A stretch of DNA of 29,859 nucleotides from Colimorpha sp045597945. Its GTDB lineage: Bacteria > Bacteroidota > Bacteroidia > Bacteroidales > P3. The DNA is taken from contig JAZLLD010000041.1 in NCBI GenBank assembly GCA_045597945.1, positions 1 to 29,859 on the forward strand, given 5' to 3'. Under the pieces are notes generated by a model. It was given only the letters and a program-made list of their open reading frames with translations, was not told where the DNA came from and ran no database searches. A program made the translations under genes and the position numbers. Below are positions 8,355-16,508 of this stretch, in pieces (position 1 is the stretch's first letter; each line of letters begins with the position of its first letter).

Positions 8355-8387
8355 CCTTCGCTCTTCCTTCGCTCCTCCTTCGCTCCT
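8355..8387. repeat. 11-bp tandem repeat, three units (CCTTCGCTCCT)
   Basis: Units at 8355-8365, 8366-8376 and 8377-8387 differ only in the last-but-one positions. They sit in non-coding DNA, 4 bases before a second 11-bp array. Confidence 0.7.
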
Positions 8388-8391
8388 ACGG

Positions 8392-8435
8392 ACGGGTCTA
8401 GAACGGGCCTTCAACGGGCTTAGAACGGGAGTGAG
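8392..8435. repeat. 11-bp tandem repeat, four units (ACGGGnnTAGA)
   Basis: Units begin at 8392, 8403, 8414 and 8425 and share ACGGG exactly; units 1 and 3 also share TAGA. The period equals that of the adjacent CCTTCGCTCCT array although the sequence differs. Confidence 0.7.
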
Positions 8436-8676
8436 GTAAAGCCTCATTTTGTCATACAAAAGACACTTTGCAGGAGCACTGTTCAGCCGACATTAATAAT
8501 CGCCTTCTATCAAAGAGGGGTGAGATGCCAAATTTTATGATAACTCCGGGGAACACGGACAATAGGAATATGCCTTATAACCTAATCTCAGCCAGCCCAC
8601 TCTACATTCTAAAATCTAAAATTCTTTTTATATTCTATCCAATAAAATATAGATTTCTGCGTTATACAAGGTTGAT
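8436..8676. other. gene-free stretch before smpB
   Basis: An open frame from 8468 to 8695 (75 codons) runs into smpB in another frame and has no recognisable content; I treat it as chance. A weak promoter-like pair, TTTT near 8625 and TAGATTTC at 8650-8657, could drive smpB. Nothing else is visible. Confidence 0.4.
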
Positions 8677-9129
8677 ATGGAAGAAAAGAACGTAATTGAG
8701 ATTAAGAACAAGAAGGCCGAACACGAGTATTTCCTGCTCGACGACTACACCGCCGGCCTGGTGCTGACGGGCACCGAGATTAAGTCGATACGCGACGGCA
8801 AGGCCAACCTGGCCGATGCCTACTGCGTGTTTATCGGCCACGAACTCTTTGTGCGCCAAATGCATATCTCCGAATACCGCTTCGGCTCTTATCTGAACCA
8901 CCCCGCCAAGCGCGACCGCAAGCTGCTGCTCAACAAGCGCGAGTTGCACAAGCTACAGAACAAAATCAAGGAACGCGGCTTCACCATCATCCCCGTGAAA
9001 CTGTTCATCAATCCGCAGGGCCGCGCCAAGCTGCTCATCTCGCTGGCACGAGGAAAGAAATTCTACGACAAGCGCGAGAGCCTCAAGGAGAAGGACTCGA
9101 AACGCGAACTTCAACGTTTTATCAAATAA
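8677..9129 (+). CDS. smpB: SsrA-binding protein SmpB
   Basis: 150 residues, the normal length. SmpB binds tmRNA and brings it to stalled ribosomes for trans-translation. The family core is complete: NKKAEHEYFLLDDYTAGLVL, GTEIKSIRDGKANLADAYC, the RDRKLLLNKREL turn, a strand with IPVKLFINPQGRAKL, and the basic tail KKFYDKRESLKEKDSKRE that enters the ribosomal A site. The start ATG gives the usual N-terminus. Aspartokinase follows after 6 bases. No tmRNA gene is seen in this window. Confidence 0.97.
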   Translation: MEEKNVIEIKNKKAEHEYFLLDDYTAGLVLTGTEIKSIRDGKANLADAYCVFIGHELFVRQMHISEYRFGSYLNHPAKRDRKLLLNKRELHKLQNKIKERGFTIIPVKLFINPQGRAKLLISLARGKKFYDKRESLKEKDSKRELQRFIK

Positions 9130-9135
9130 CCAACT

Positions 9136-10395
9136 ATGCGGGTATTCAAATTCGGCGGAGCCTCCGTCAACAGCACCGCAGCCGTGCGCAACATGGCTGA
9201 CATTGTGAAGAAATACTACGGCCAGCCCCTCACCATCGTGGTCTCGGCCATGGGCAAGACAACCAACCGACTGGAGCAGCTGGTGCCCGGCGTGCGCCCG
9301 CAGGCCGAACACCCACTGATGCTGGAGCAGCTGCACGAATATCACACGCAGATTATCCGCGAGCTCTTTGCCGACCCCCAGCACCCGGTGTATGCCGATT
9401 TCGAGCGGCTCTTCGGCCAGCTGGCCGACCGCTGCGCACAGCAGCCCGCAGGCTATAATTTCGACTACGACCAGACGGTGAGTTTCGGCGAGCTGATTTC
9501 CACCACCATCGTCAGCCACTACCTCAACAGCATCGGCCTCGACAATCTGTGGGTGGACGTGCGGCAGATTATCCGCACCAACGACAACTACCGCGAGGGC
9601 ATCGTCGACTTCGACACCACCTGCCAACTCGCCCGGCAGTTCTTCGGCCAGCACCCCGACCACCACACTTTCGTGACGCAAGGCTTCATTGCCGGCACCG
9701 CCGACGGCCACACCACCACCCTGGGACGCGAGGGCAGCGACTACAGCGCCTCTATCCTCTCCTACTGCCTCGATGCTGAGAATATGACTATCTGGAAGGA
9801 TGTACCCGGCTTTTTGAACGCCGACCCCAAGTTTTTCCACGACACCGTGAAGATGGAGCAGATTCCCTACAACGAGGCCATCGAGCTGGCCTACTACGGT
9901 GCCAGCGTTATCCACCCCAAGACGGTGAAACCCATTCAGAACAAAAACATAGAACTCCATATCAAATCGTTCCTCGCACCCGAGGCCGAGGGCTCCAAGA
10001 TTGGCCCTTATAGCACCATCAAGCCCCTCACCCCGCTGTATATCTTCAAGAACAATCAGACACTGCTGTCGTTCCACCCCAAGGATTTCAGCTTCATCGC
10101 CGAGGACAATCTGCAGACTATCTTCGCCACCCTGGCCGAGCTGAACATCCGCGTGAACCTGATGCAAAACTCGGCGCTGAGCTTCTCTATCTGCATCGAC
10201 GACAACGAGATGCTGCTCTCCCAGCTGCGCGAGCGGCTCTCCGACCAGTTCAAGCTGCGCTACAACCGCGGCCTGCAGCTTATCACCGTGCGCTACTACA
10301 CGCAGAGCATCATCGACAAGATTGTGGGCGGCCGCCCCATCCTGTTGCAGCAGCGTTCGCGCAGCACGGCGCAGATGCTGATTGCCGTGGCATAA
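9136..10395 (+). CDS. lysC: monofunctional aspartate kinase
   Basis: 419 residues. It makes aspartyl-4-phosphate, the first step towards lysine, threonine, methionine and diaminopimelate. The kinase domain begins with VFKFGGASV (about 3-11) and has VVSAMGKTTN (about 36-45), TTLGREGSDYSAS (about 195-207) and the YYGASVIHPKTVKP segment. The last roughly 120 residues are an ACT-type regulatory region, so feedback control by an end-product amino acid is expected. It lacks the homoserine dehydrogenase domain found in bifunctional forms. Probably co-transcribed with smpB (6-base gap). Confidence 0.93.
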   Translation: MRVFKFGGASVNSTAAVRNMADIVKKYYGQPLTIVVSAMGKTTNRLEQLVPGVRPQAEHPLMLEQLHEYHTQIIRELFADPQHPVYADFERLFGQLADRCAQQPAGYNFDYDQTVSFGELISTTIVSHYLNSIGLDNLWVDVRQIIRTNDNYREGIVDFDTTCQLARQFFGQHPDHHTFVTQGFIAGTADGHTTTLGREGSDYSASILSYCLDAENMTIWKDVPGFLNADPKFFHDTVKMEQIPYNEAIELAYYGASVIHPKTVKPIQNKNIELHIKSFLAPEAEGSKIGPYSTIKPLTPLYIFKNNQTLLSFHPKDFSFIAEDNLQTIFATLAELNIRVNLMQNSALSFSICIDDNEMLLSQLRERLSDQFKLRYNRGLQLITVRYYTQSIIDKIVGGRPILLQQRSRSTAQMLIAVA

Positions 10396-10452
10396 ACCCG
10401 CACTGCAATTTGCGAGAGTTTATTTACTTTATTATAATAATTCATATTTAAT

Positions 10453-11502
10453 ATGGCACTCATCCTCCCCTCCACCACCTCGTCGCTGAGCCGGCTCAAC
10501 CGCTCGCTCTCGGCCAAGAAATACGACAACGCACGGTTCTTCATCCTCGTGGACGAGAACAGCTACAACAACTGCCTGGCACAACTCGTGAGCCGGGTGG
10601 AACGGCTGCAGGAAGCCGAGTTCCTGGAGGTGCCCGTGGGCGAGGAATGCAAGGATATGGCCATAGCGCAGCAACTGTGGGACACCCTGCTGGAGGGCGA
10701 AGCCGACCGCGAGACGGTGCTCGTGAACCTGGGTGGCGGCTGCGTGAGCGACCTGGGCGGCTTTGTGGCGGCAGGCTATAAGCGCGGCATTCGCTACATC
10801 AACGTTCCCACCACCCTCATCGGCATGGTGGATGCCGCCATCGGTGGCAAAACAGCTGTGAATGTGGGCGGTAGCAAAAACCAAGTCGGCTTTTTCCACC
10901 TGCCCGAAATCACCTGCATCGAGCCTTCTTTCCTCGACTCGCTGCCCGACGAGGAGATGTTCAACGGCGTGTTCGAGATGCTCAAGACCTTTATGATTGG
11001 CAACCCTGAGCAGTACCGCGCCCTCTGCACCATGCTGCTGGGCGGCACGCTGGAGCTGAAACGCGACATGATTGCCGCCTGCGCCGAAATCAAAGAGGCC
11101 GTGGTGAAGCAGGACCCCAAGGACGAGGGCATCCGCAAGGTGCTGAATCTGGGCCACACTTTCGGCCACGCCATCGAATCGTTCAGCCACCAGGAAGGGC
11201 AGAAAGCCCTGGGGCACGGCATGGCCGTGGGTGCCGGACTGGTCTGCGCAATGTACCTCTCGGTGCAGAAATTGGGGCTACCCCAAACCGAGTTGGACAC
11301 CTACCGCAGCGTGGCTCAGAAGCTGATGGCGCTGCCCAAATTCACCCTCAAGGACACCGAGACCCTGCTCTCTTTCATGCGGCAGGACAAGAAGAACAGC
11401 GGCGAGGAAATCCGCTGCGTACTGCTGCAAGAGGTTGGCGCTCCGGTGATTGACCTCACGGTGGACGAGAACGAAATTCGCGACGCACTGCTGAAACTAT
11501 GA
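10453..11502 (+). CDS. aroB: 3-dehydroquinate synthase
   Basis: 349 residues. AroB converts DAHP to 3-dehydroquinate, the second step of the shikimate pathway, using NAD and a metal ion. The NAD site is VNLGGGCVSDLGGFVAAGYK (about 91-110), followed by NVPTTLIGMVDAAIGGKTAVN. Metal ligands are the Glu in FEMLKTF (about 175) and the histidines of LGHTFGHAIES and LGHGMAVG. The stop TGA overlaps the ATG of the next gene (ATGA, 11499-11502), so translation is probably coupled. Confidence 0.95.
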   Translation: MALILPSTTSSLSRLNRSLSAKKYDNARFFILVDENSYNNCLAQLVSRVERLQEAEFLEVPVGEECKDMAIAQQLWDTLLEGEADRETVLVNLGGGCVSDLGGFVAAGYKRGIRYINVPTTLIGMVDAAIGGKTAVNVGGSKNQVGFFHLPEITCIEPSFLDSLPDEEMFNGVFEMLKTFMIGNPEQYRALCTMLLGGTLELKRDMIAACAEIKEAVVKQDPKDEGIRKVLNLGHTFGHAIESFSHQEGQKALGHGMAVGAGLVCAMYLSVQKLGLPQTELDTYRSVAQKLMALPKFTLKDTETLLSFMRQDKKNSGEEIRCVLLQEVGAPVIDLTVDENEIRDALLKL

Positions 11503-12674
11503 TTGATTTCCACCCCGACATACGCGAGCAGATTGACCGCCGACTGCTGAATCAGGAGCAGTCGCTCTCGCCTCATGCCTGCCTTTCAAGCGCGGCCAGG
11601 CGACTGTTCGACTCTGCCGAGGACATCCGCCCGCCATTCTTCCACGATGCCGACAAAATCATCTATTCGCAGGCCTACACCCGCTATATCGACAAGACAC
11701 AAGTTTTCTATCTCGTTGAGAACGACCATATTACACACCGCGTCCTCCACGTTCAGCTGGTGGCCAAGATTGCCCGCACTATCGGCCGCTTCCTCCGTCT
11801 GAACGAAGATTTGCTGGAGGCCATCTCGCTGGGCCACGATGTAGGCCACACACCTTTCGGCCACAATGGCGAGAGCATCATCTCCGCCTTCTGCCAGCAA
11901 CACGGTTGCGGCATATTTGAACATAACGTGCAGAGTTTCCGTCTCTTCCATGAAGTCGAAGGTTGCGGTAAGGGCACCAACCTCACCATGCAGACCCTGG
12001 ACGGAATCATCTGCCATAACGGTGAGGTGCTGAGCCCCAAATACGATTTTGCTCCCGACAAGACCGAACAGCAACTGCTTGACTCCTACCACGATAGTTT
12101 GAAGGTGAAGGGCGTTTCGGAACAAATGAAGCCCATGACCCTGGAAGGCTGCGTGATGCGGATTTCCGACATCATAGCCTACGTTGGCCGCGACATCGAG
12201 GACGCTATCACACTCAAGCTCATCAGCCGCGACGACTTGCCTAGCGAAGCCACCGAAGTGATTGGAAATCAGAATAGAGAGATTGTAAACAACCTGATTG
12301 TCGACCTCGTCAACAACAGCTTCGGCCAACCCTACCTGCGTTTCTCCGACGATGTCTTTGCCGCCTTGCTACTACTGCAGAAGTGGAACTATGAACACAT
12401 CTACAACAACCCCCGCAAGACAACACAGGACAAGAAAATTCAGAATATCTTCAATGCCGTGCTCGAAGCCTGCCTAAACGACCTGGATACCGCAGAAAAC
12501 ACCACAGGCATAGGACTTTACCTACAGAATATGGCCGAGCCCTACCGCGAAAATACCAGCCACGCACGCATCGTGGCCGACTATGTCTCGGGCATGACCG
12601 ACGATTTTCTGATGAACACTTTCAAGCAGATTACCCTGCCGCACTCCTTCGGCCTGGACTTCGGAAATGAGTAA
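11499..12674 (+). CDS. dgt: dGTPase-like HD-domain triphosphohydrolase
   Basis: 391 residues. The family hydrolyses dNTPs, typically dGTP, to the nucleoside and triphosphate. Visible features: the KTQVF segment before HITHRVLHVQL (metal ligand about H80), the HD pair in SLGHDVGHTPFGHNGE (H113-D114), and EHNVQSFRLF (H142), followed by LEGCVMRISDIIAYVGRDIE, which contributes the distal Asp. Length fits the shorter, non-E. coli type. Coupled to aroB by a 4-base overlap. A 9-bp hairpin (12674-12694) begins at its stop codon but has no T-run. Confidence 0.88.
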   Translation: MIDFHPDIREQIDRRLLNQEQSLSPHACLSSAARRLFDSAEDIRPPFFHDADKIIYSQAYTRYIDKTQVFYLVENDHITHRVLHVQLVAKIARTIGRFLRLNEDLLEAISLGHDVGHTPFGHNGESIISAFCQQHGCGIFEHNVQSFRLFHEVEGCGKGTNLTMQTLDGIICHNGEVLSPKYDFAPDKTEQQLLDSYHDSLKVKGVSEQMKPMTLEGCVMRISDIIAYVGRDIEDAITLKLISRDDLPSEATEVIGNQNREIVNNLIVDLVNNSFGQPYLRFSDDVFAALLLLQKWNYEHIYNNPRKTTQDKKIQNIFNAVLEACLNDLDTAENTTGIGLYLQNMAEPYRENTSHARIVADYVSGMTDDFLMNTFKQITLPHSFGLDFGNE

Positions 12675-12694
12675 TTGTGTTGAACCAACACAAT
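12674..12694 (+). other. hairpin at the dGTPase stop codon
   Basis: ATTGTGTTG (12674-12682) and CAACACAAT (12686-12694) pair perfectly around AAC. No T-run follows on either strand, so it may protect the 3' end or do nothing, but it is not a standard intrinsic terminator. Confidence 0.5.
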
Positions 12695-12738
12695 AATCCA
12701 CTCCATTCTGCGTTATGACATATAAAATAATGAATATT

Positions 12739-13692
12739 ATGAAGAAATACATCCTCACACTGATGGCCGCACTCTGCCTGATGGCCGCCTGCGAAAAAGA
12801 GCCGTCCACCCCCGACACCCCGCAAGCCCCCGAAACAGTCAACGGCATCACCTCCTACGGTGCTGTGGACGCAGCCTTCTCGGTGAGCCCCACCAAGCAA
12901 GTGCGCTTCTCTATGGGCAACCTGCAATATAAAGCCACCACCGCCACCTGGCGTTTTGCCGAAAACCAATACGACCGCGTGGGCGACGGCAACGAGAATA
13001 TCTCAGAGTTCTATGCCGGATGGATTGACCTCTTTGGCTGGGCCACAAGCGGTTGGGACTGCGGCAACACTTATTATATGCCCTACGATTTCTACTTTGT
13101 TGACGACTACGAGCAGGGCGAAGGCTACGGCCCGCTGCCTCCCCGCGACTACGACCTGGTGGGCGAATATGCCAACTGCGACTGGGGCGTTTACAACGCT
13201 ATCAGCAACGGCGGCAACAAGCCCGGCATGTGGCGCACTCTGACTATCGAGGAATGGAGTTACCTCATGGGCGACCGCGCTAACGCTCAGAACAAATATG
13301 CCGTGGCCAGCATCGAGGGCATCAACGGCCTGGTGATCCTGCCCGACAACTGGGTTCTGCCCGAGGGCTGCACCTCCAACCCCGGCATGGGAGCTGGCGA
13401 CGGCCGCGAATATTTCGCCCGCAAAAACAGCTACACCCCAGAAGAATGGCTCAAGATGCAGACCAACGGTGCCGTATTCCTGCCGGCAGCTGGTGTGCGC
13501 GAAACCCTGGAAGTGAACTATGTGAACGAAATCGGCCGCTACTGGTCGGTGACACGCTGTTTCGACAAACCTCTCTATGAGGAATGGTGCGCCTACACCC
13601 TCTACTTCCAAAGCGACGACCTGCTGAAGGCCGAGCACAACAATCCGCGCGACTACGGCCGCTCGGTGAGACTTGTTCAAGACATCAATTAG
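12739..13692 (+). CDS. surface lipoprotein of unknown function
   Basis: 317 residues from the MKK start at 12739; earlier in-frame ATGs at 12715 and 12730 would only lengthen the signal. The signal ends in a lipobox LMAAC with acylated Cys18, followed by a Pro/Thr-rich linker. The rest has the VSPTKQVRFSMGNLQY opening, a TATWRFAENQYD-like stretch, a FGWATSGWDCGN segment and the GRSVRLVQ ending. I know this pattern from a large set of Bacteroidetes lipoproteins annotated as hypothetical or as Fibrobacter-paralogous-domain-like. It probably sits on the outer membrane. No catalytic motif is seen. Confidence 0.75.
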   Translation: MKKYILTLMAALCLMAACEKEPSTPDTPQAPETVNGITSYGAVDAAFSVSPTKQVRFSMGNLQYKATTATWRFAENQYDRVGDGNENISEFYAGWIDLFGWATSGWDCGNTYYMPYDFYFVDDYEQGEGYGPLPPRDYDLVGEYANCDWGVYNAISNGGNKPGMWRTLTIEEWSYLMGDRANAQNKYAVASIEGINGLVILPDNWVLPEGCTSNPGMGAGDGREYFARKNSYTPEEWLKMQTNGAVFLPAAGVRETLEVNYVNEIGRYWSVTRCFDKPLYEEWCAYTLYFQSDDLLKAEHNNPRDYGRSVRLVQDIN

Positions 13693-13699
13693 TCCAGCT

Positions 13700-14236
13700 A
13701 TGCCTCAACCACAAGACAAACAATCGCTTATACAAAAAGCCCAGGAGGATTTCAATGCCTTGATGGAGGTTTTGACCTCGGCCGACAAACAATTGTTGGA
13801 AACTAATTTCATGCCCAAAGAGACCAAGGCCAAGTGCACCACCTTTGAGCAAGGCGAAAACATGCGCGATGTACTGACCCACATCTATGAATGGCAACGA
13901 CTCCAGGTGGCTTTTGTCGAAAACATCCGCAAAGGCGAGCCCAAAGACTTCATTCCCGACCCTTACCGCAAGAATTACAAGGAGATGGACGAGGTCAACC
14001 GCCTGCGTCACCAGTCCACCAGCCTCGACCAAGCCATCGCACTGTTGCAAGGTAGCCACCCCGAAATCATGGCACTCCTGGAGAGCTTCTCCGAGGAGGA
14101 ACTCTTTGGTAAGAAAGTGTTTAAGGTGACTTACACCACCACCATGGCAGCCTATTTCGTCAGCGTGACAATATCGCCTTACGGCCAGGCTCTGAAGCGA
14201 CTGAAATCGCACCTGCGTTCACTCAAAAAGAAATAA
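13700..14236 (+). CDS. ClbS/DfsB-family four-helix-bundle protein
   Basis: 178 residues, ATG at 13700, 7 bases after the lipoprotein stop. The sequence is almost all helical. An N-terminal helix pair is followed by the MRDVLTHIYEWQRLQV helix that is typical of the ClbS/DfsB (DUF1706, DinB-like) family, with FIPDPYRKNYKEMDEVN and a C-terminal YGQALKRLKSHLRSLKKK. ClbS itself protects against the genotoxin colibactin by opening its cyclopropane, but most family members have unknown roles and no colibactin genes are seen here. The next gene starts one base after its stop, so the two form an operon. Confidence 0.75.
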   Translation: MPQPQDKQSLIQKAQEDFNALMEVLTSADKQLLETNFMPKETKAKCTTFEQGENMRDVLTHIYEWQRLQVAFVENIRKGEPKDFIPDPYRKNYKEMDEVNRLRHQSTSLDQAIALLQGSHPEIMALLESFSEEELFGKKVFKVTYTTTMAAYFVSVTISPYGQALKRLKSHLRSLKKK

Positions 14237-14237
14237 T

Positions 14238-14504
14238 ATGGAAAAGTTTGCCTTTGACGCAGTTATCATGCAGAACGGCGATATGGATGCCGCCTTTGTG
14301 GAGGTACCCTACGACATCAAAGCCGTGTTCGGAAAAGGCCGACTGCTGGTGAACGCCACTTTCGACGGATTCCCCTACAGTGGCCAAATCGTGAAGATGG
14401 GCCTACCCTGCTATATCATTGGTATTCGTAAAGATATACGCAAAGCCATAGGCAAGACTTTTGGCGATATGGTACACGTGGAATTTGAAGAAAAGATTAA
14501 ATAG
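14238..14504 (+). CDS. DUF1905 family small protein
   Basis: 88 residues. FDAVIMQNGDMDAAFVEVPYD, then VNATFDGFPYSGQIVKMG, then LPCYIIGIRKDIRKAIGKTFGDMVHVEFEE is the small beta-barrel fold I associate with DUF1905; full-length relatives often have a C-terminal YdeI-like region that is absent here. Function unknown. The ATG lies one base after the preceding TAA, indicating tight co-translation with the ClbS-like gene. It converges with dusB 27 bases away. Confidence 0.75.
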   Translation: MEKFAFDAVIMQNGDMDAAFVEVPYDIKAVFGKGRLLVNATFDGFPYSGQIVKMGLPCYIIGIRKDIRKAIGKTFGDMVHVEFEEKIK

Positions 14505-14531
14505 CCACCTCGCCCCAGCAAGGCTGACCAA

Positions 14532-15503
14532 CTAATCCTTATAGAATTCCTCAATCTGGTCGAAGATAGGCAGAATCTGGTCTAGCGCCGTGGTGTTGAC
14601 CATGGGGATGCGGAACTGCTTGAAGTCGCGCAAACCCTTGAAATAACCACCATAATGCTTGCGCATTTCAAACATGGCTGTGTGCTCGCCTTTGAACTCA
14701 ATGGCGGCCAACAGATGTTCGCGACACACCTTAACACGCTCGGCCACAGTAACCTCGCGCTCTTCCTCACCGCGCAACAGCCGCTGGGTCTGTTCAAAAA
14801 TCCAAGGATTGCCAATAGCGCCGCGACCAATCAGCACACCATCGACACCGTACTTTTTCTTGGCCTCAATGGCTTGCTGGGGAGTGACGATATCGCCGTT
14901 GCCGAAAATTGGAATATGCATTCTGGGATTGCTCTTCACCTCGCCGATTAGCGACCAGTCGGCCGAGCCCTGATACATCTGAGTCTTGGTGCGGCCATGG
15001 ATGCTGAGAGCCACAATGCCCACATCCTGAAGGCGTTCGGCCAACTCCACGATAGGCTTGTCGTCGTGGTCGTAACCCAAGCGGGTCTTCACGGTCACAG
15101 GCAGATTGGCACGCTTAACCAGCGCTTCGGTCACACGCAACATCTTGGGGATATCCTTCAAAATACCGCTGCCGGCACCCTTGCCCGCCACCTTGCGCAC
15201 AGGACAGCCTCAGTTGATGTCGATAAAGTCGGGCTGCTGAGCCTCTACAATCTCCAGGCACTGCAGCAGTTCCTCCTCGTTAGCGCCAAAAATCTGAATG
15301 CCAAGCGGATGCTGGGCCTCGGTGAAGCGCATCTTGCGGTAACTCTTCTCGGCCTCGCGATTCAATGCCTCGGAAGCGATAAATTCGGTAATCAAAAGGT
15401 CGGCCCCGAAGCGCTTACACAGCTCGCGGAAAGGCAGGTCGGTAATGTCGTCCATGGGCGAAAGACCTAACACACAATATTTTCCAAAATCCAATGTTGC
15501 CAT
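14532..15503 (-). pseudogene. dusB: tRNA-dihydrouridine synthase DusB, interrupted by an in-frame TGA
   Basis: Two open segments in the same frame, 15503-15213 and 15209-14532, are separated only by TGA at 15212-15210. Joined, they give a 323-codon reading frame of normal Dus length. The N-terminal part has the FMN-barrel start LGLSPMDDITDLPFRELC and ITEFI; the stop falls inside the catalytic motif DIN*GCPVRKVAGKGAGSG, one residue before the Gly-Cys-Pro with the catalytic Cys. The C-terminal part has VTVKTRLG, ALSIHGRTKTQMYQG, PIFGNGDI and GVLIGRGAIGNPW. Family members have an aromatic or Met residue where the TGA stands; TGG to TGA is a one-base change. Either a true nonsense mutation or a sequence error. 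Dus enzymes reduce uridines in tRNA D-loops. Confidence 0.85.
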
Positions 15504-15513
15504 AATGAAGTTG

Positions 15514-15521
15514 CAAATATA
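15514..15521 (-). promoter_or_regulatory. -7 element for dusB
   Basis: Minus-strand TATATTTG lies 10 bases before the ATG at 15503, implying a very short leader. A TTG 23 bases further upstream is too distant for a good -33. Confidence 0.45.
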
Positions 15522-15612
15522 CGAATATTTTTCAATATAATAAGCAACAATCTATCCCACGCTATTTTTGGAGCCAGCAACACCCTAGCCCCGCCCTTCC
15601 CCCGTTCCTTAT

Positions 15613-15699
15613 CCTATATTTATTCTATACTTATACCTTATTTATCCTATTATAGATAGTATAAATATAGAATAACTATAGTATAAATAAGGTATAAGT
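15613..15699. repeat. AT-rich inverted repeat between dusB and cdd
   Basis: ACTTATACCTTATTTAT (15629-15645) and its exact complement ATAAATAAGGTATAAGT (15683-15699) form 17-bp arms. A second pair, TATTCTATA (15621-15629) with TATAGAATA (15666-15674), is interleaved, so alternative foldings compete. No T-run follows, so it is not an intrinsic terminator. Confidence 0.65.
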
Positions 15700-15745
15700 G
15701 GTGGGAGAACAAGGGAGGATGTGGGCATGAGAGGATGCGATTGGA

Positions 15746-15777
15746 TTTGGGAGTATGGATTGTTTTTCGTATCTTTG
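15746..15777 (+). promoter_or_regulatory. cdd promoter (TTTG-N20-TATCTTTG)
   Basis: TTTG at 15746-15749, 20 bases, TATCTTTG at 15770-15777: a textbook Bacteroidetes promoter. Start of transcription near 15784 gives a leader of about 93 bases. Confidence 0.75.
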
Positions 15778-15876
15778 CAAGTTGGTTTAGCACGATGAGA
15801 GTTTATGATAGGATGATGATTGTCATCTTGTTACACTGATTATTGCTACAATAATTGTGAACTAATATTATTTGAT

Positions 15877-16350
15877 ATGGAGAATAAGAAGTTGGTTATT
15901 GACTATTGCGAATACGATTCGCTGGCAGAGCTTGGTGCGGACGACCGCGAGCTGATGGAAGCCGCCATGAAGGCCACCGAGACGGCCTATGCGCCGTACT
16001 CGCAGTTCCACGTGGGTGCGGCGGTGAGGCTGGAGGACGGCACGGTTGTAACCGGCAGTAACCAGGAGAATATAGCCTATCCGTCGGGGCTCTGTGCCGA
16101 ACGCACGGCCTTGTTCTCGGCCTCTGCCCAGCATGGCGAGAAAGCCGTGGTGGCGCTGGCCGTGGTGGGACATCACGAGGGGGTTTTTGTGGAGGCCTCG
16201 CCCTGCGGAGCCTGCCGCCAGGTGATGGCCGAATCGGAGCTGCGCTACGGCAACGAAATGAAGGTTTTTTGCTACCTTGAGGGAGGCCGAATTCGCGAAA
16301 TCAAAGGCTCGAAAAGCCTACTTCCGTTCAGTTTTGAGGCCGAGCTGTAG
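15877..16350 (+). CDS. cdd: cytidine deaminase
   Basis: 157 residues. It hydrolyses cytidine or deoxycytidine to uridine or deoxyuridine for pyrimidine salvage. The zinc site is complete: Cys73-Ala-Glu75 in LCAERTALF and Cys110/Cys113 in SPCGACRQVM, with Glu75 as proton shuttle. AYAPYSQFHVGAAV and the substrate-binding NQENIAYPSG segment precede it. I start at the ATG at 15877 (MENKK); upstream codons in the same frame do not resemble the family. It has its own promoter at 15746-15777. Confidence 0.95.
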   Translation: MENKKLVIDYCEYDSLAELGADDRELMEAAMKATETAYAPYSQFHVGAAVRLEDGTVVTGSNQENIAYPSGLCAERTALFSASAQHGEKAVVALAVVGHHEGVFVEASPCGACRQVMAESELRYGNEMKVFCYLEGGRIREIKGSKSLLPFSFEAEL

Positions 16351-16422
16351 AATTTTCTTACGACGCAAGATATTGACGCACATTGATGTAGAAATAATGC
16401 CAAATATTTTTTGGCAAAAAAG

Positions 16423-16453
16423 TTTCGTACACAAAAAAATCTTTGTACCTTTG
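16423..16453 (+). promoter_or_regulatory. promoter of the PpiD-like gene
   Basis: TTTC at 16423-16426 (one mismatch to TTTG), 19 bases, then TACCTTTG at 16446-16453. Transcription would start near 16460, about 50 bases before the ATG. Confidence 0.65.
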
Positions 16454-16508
16454 CACACTTAAAATTGCATAATTATATTAATAGAAAATAATAATAAAAA
16501 GTAACAAT

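Noticed and set aside
8468..8695. 75-codon open frame before smpB
   Set aside because: It overlaps the smpB start in another frame and shows no recognisable motif or promoter.
14532..15503. Genome-wide UGA reassignment to an amino acid
   Set aside because: TGA ends the first glycosyltransferase (followed at once by TAA) and aroB at the expected lengths, and the two internal TGAs would need different amino acids (aromatic or Met versus Arg).
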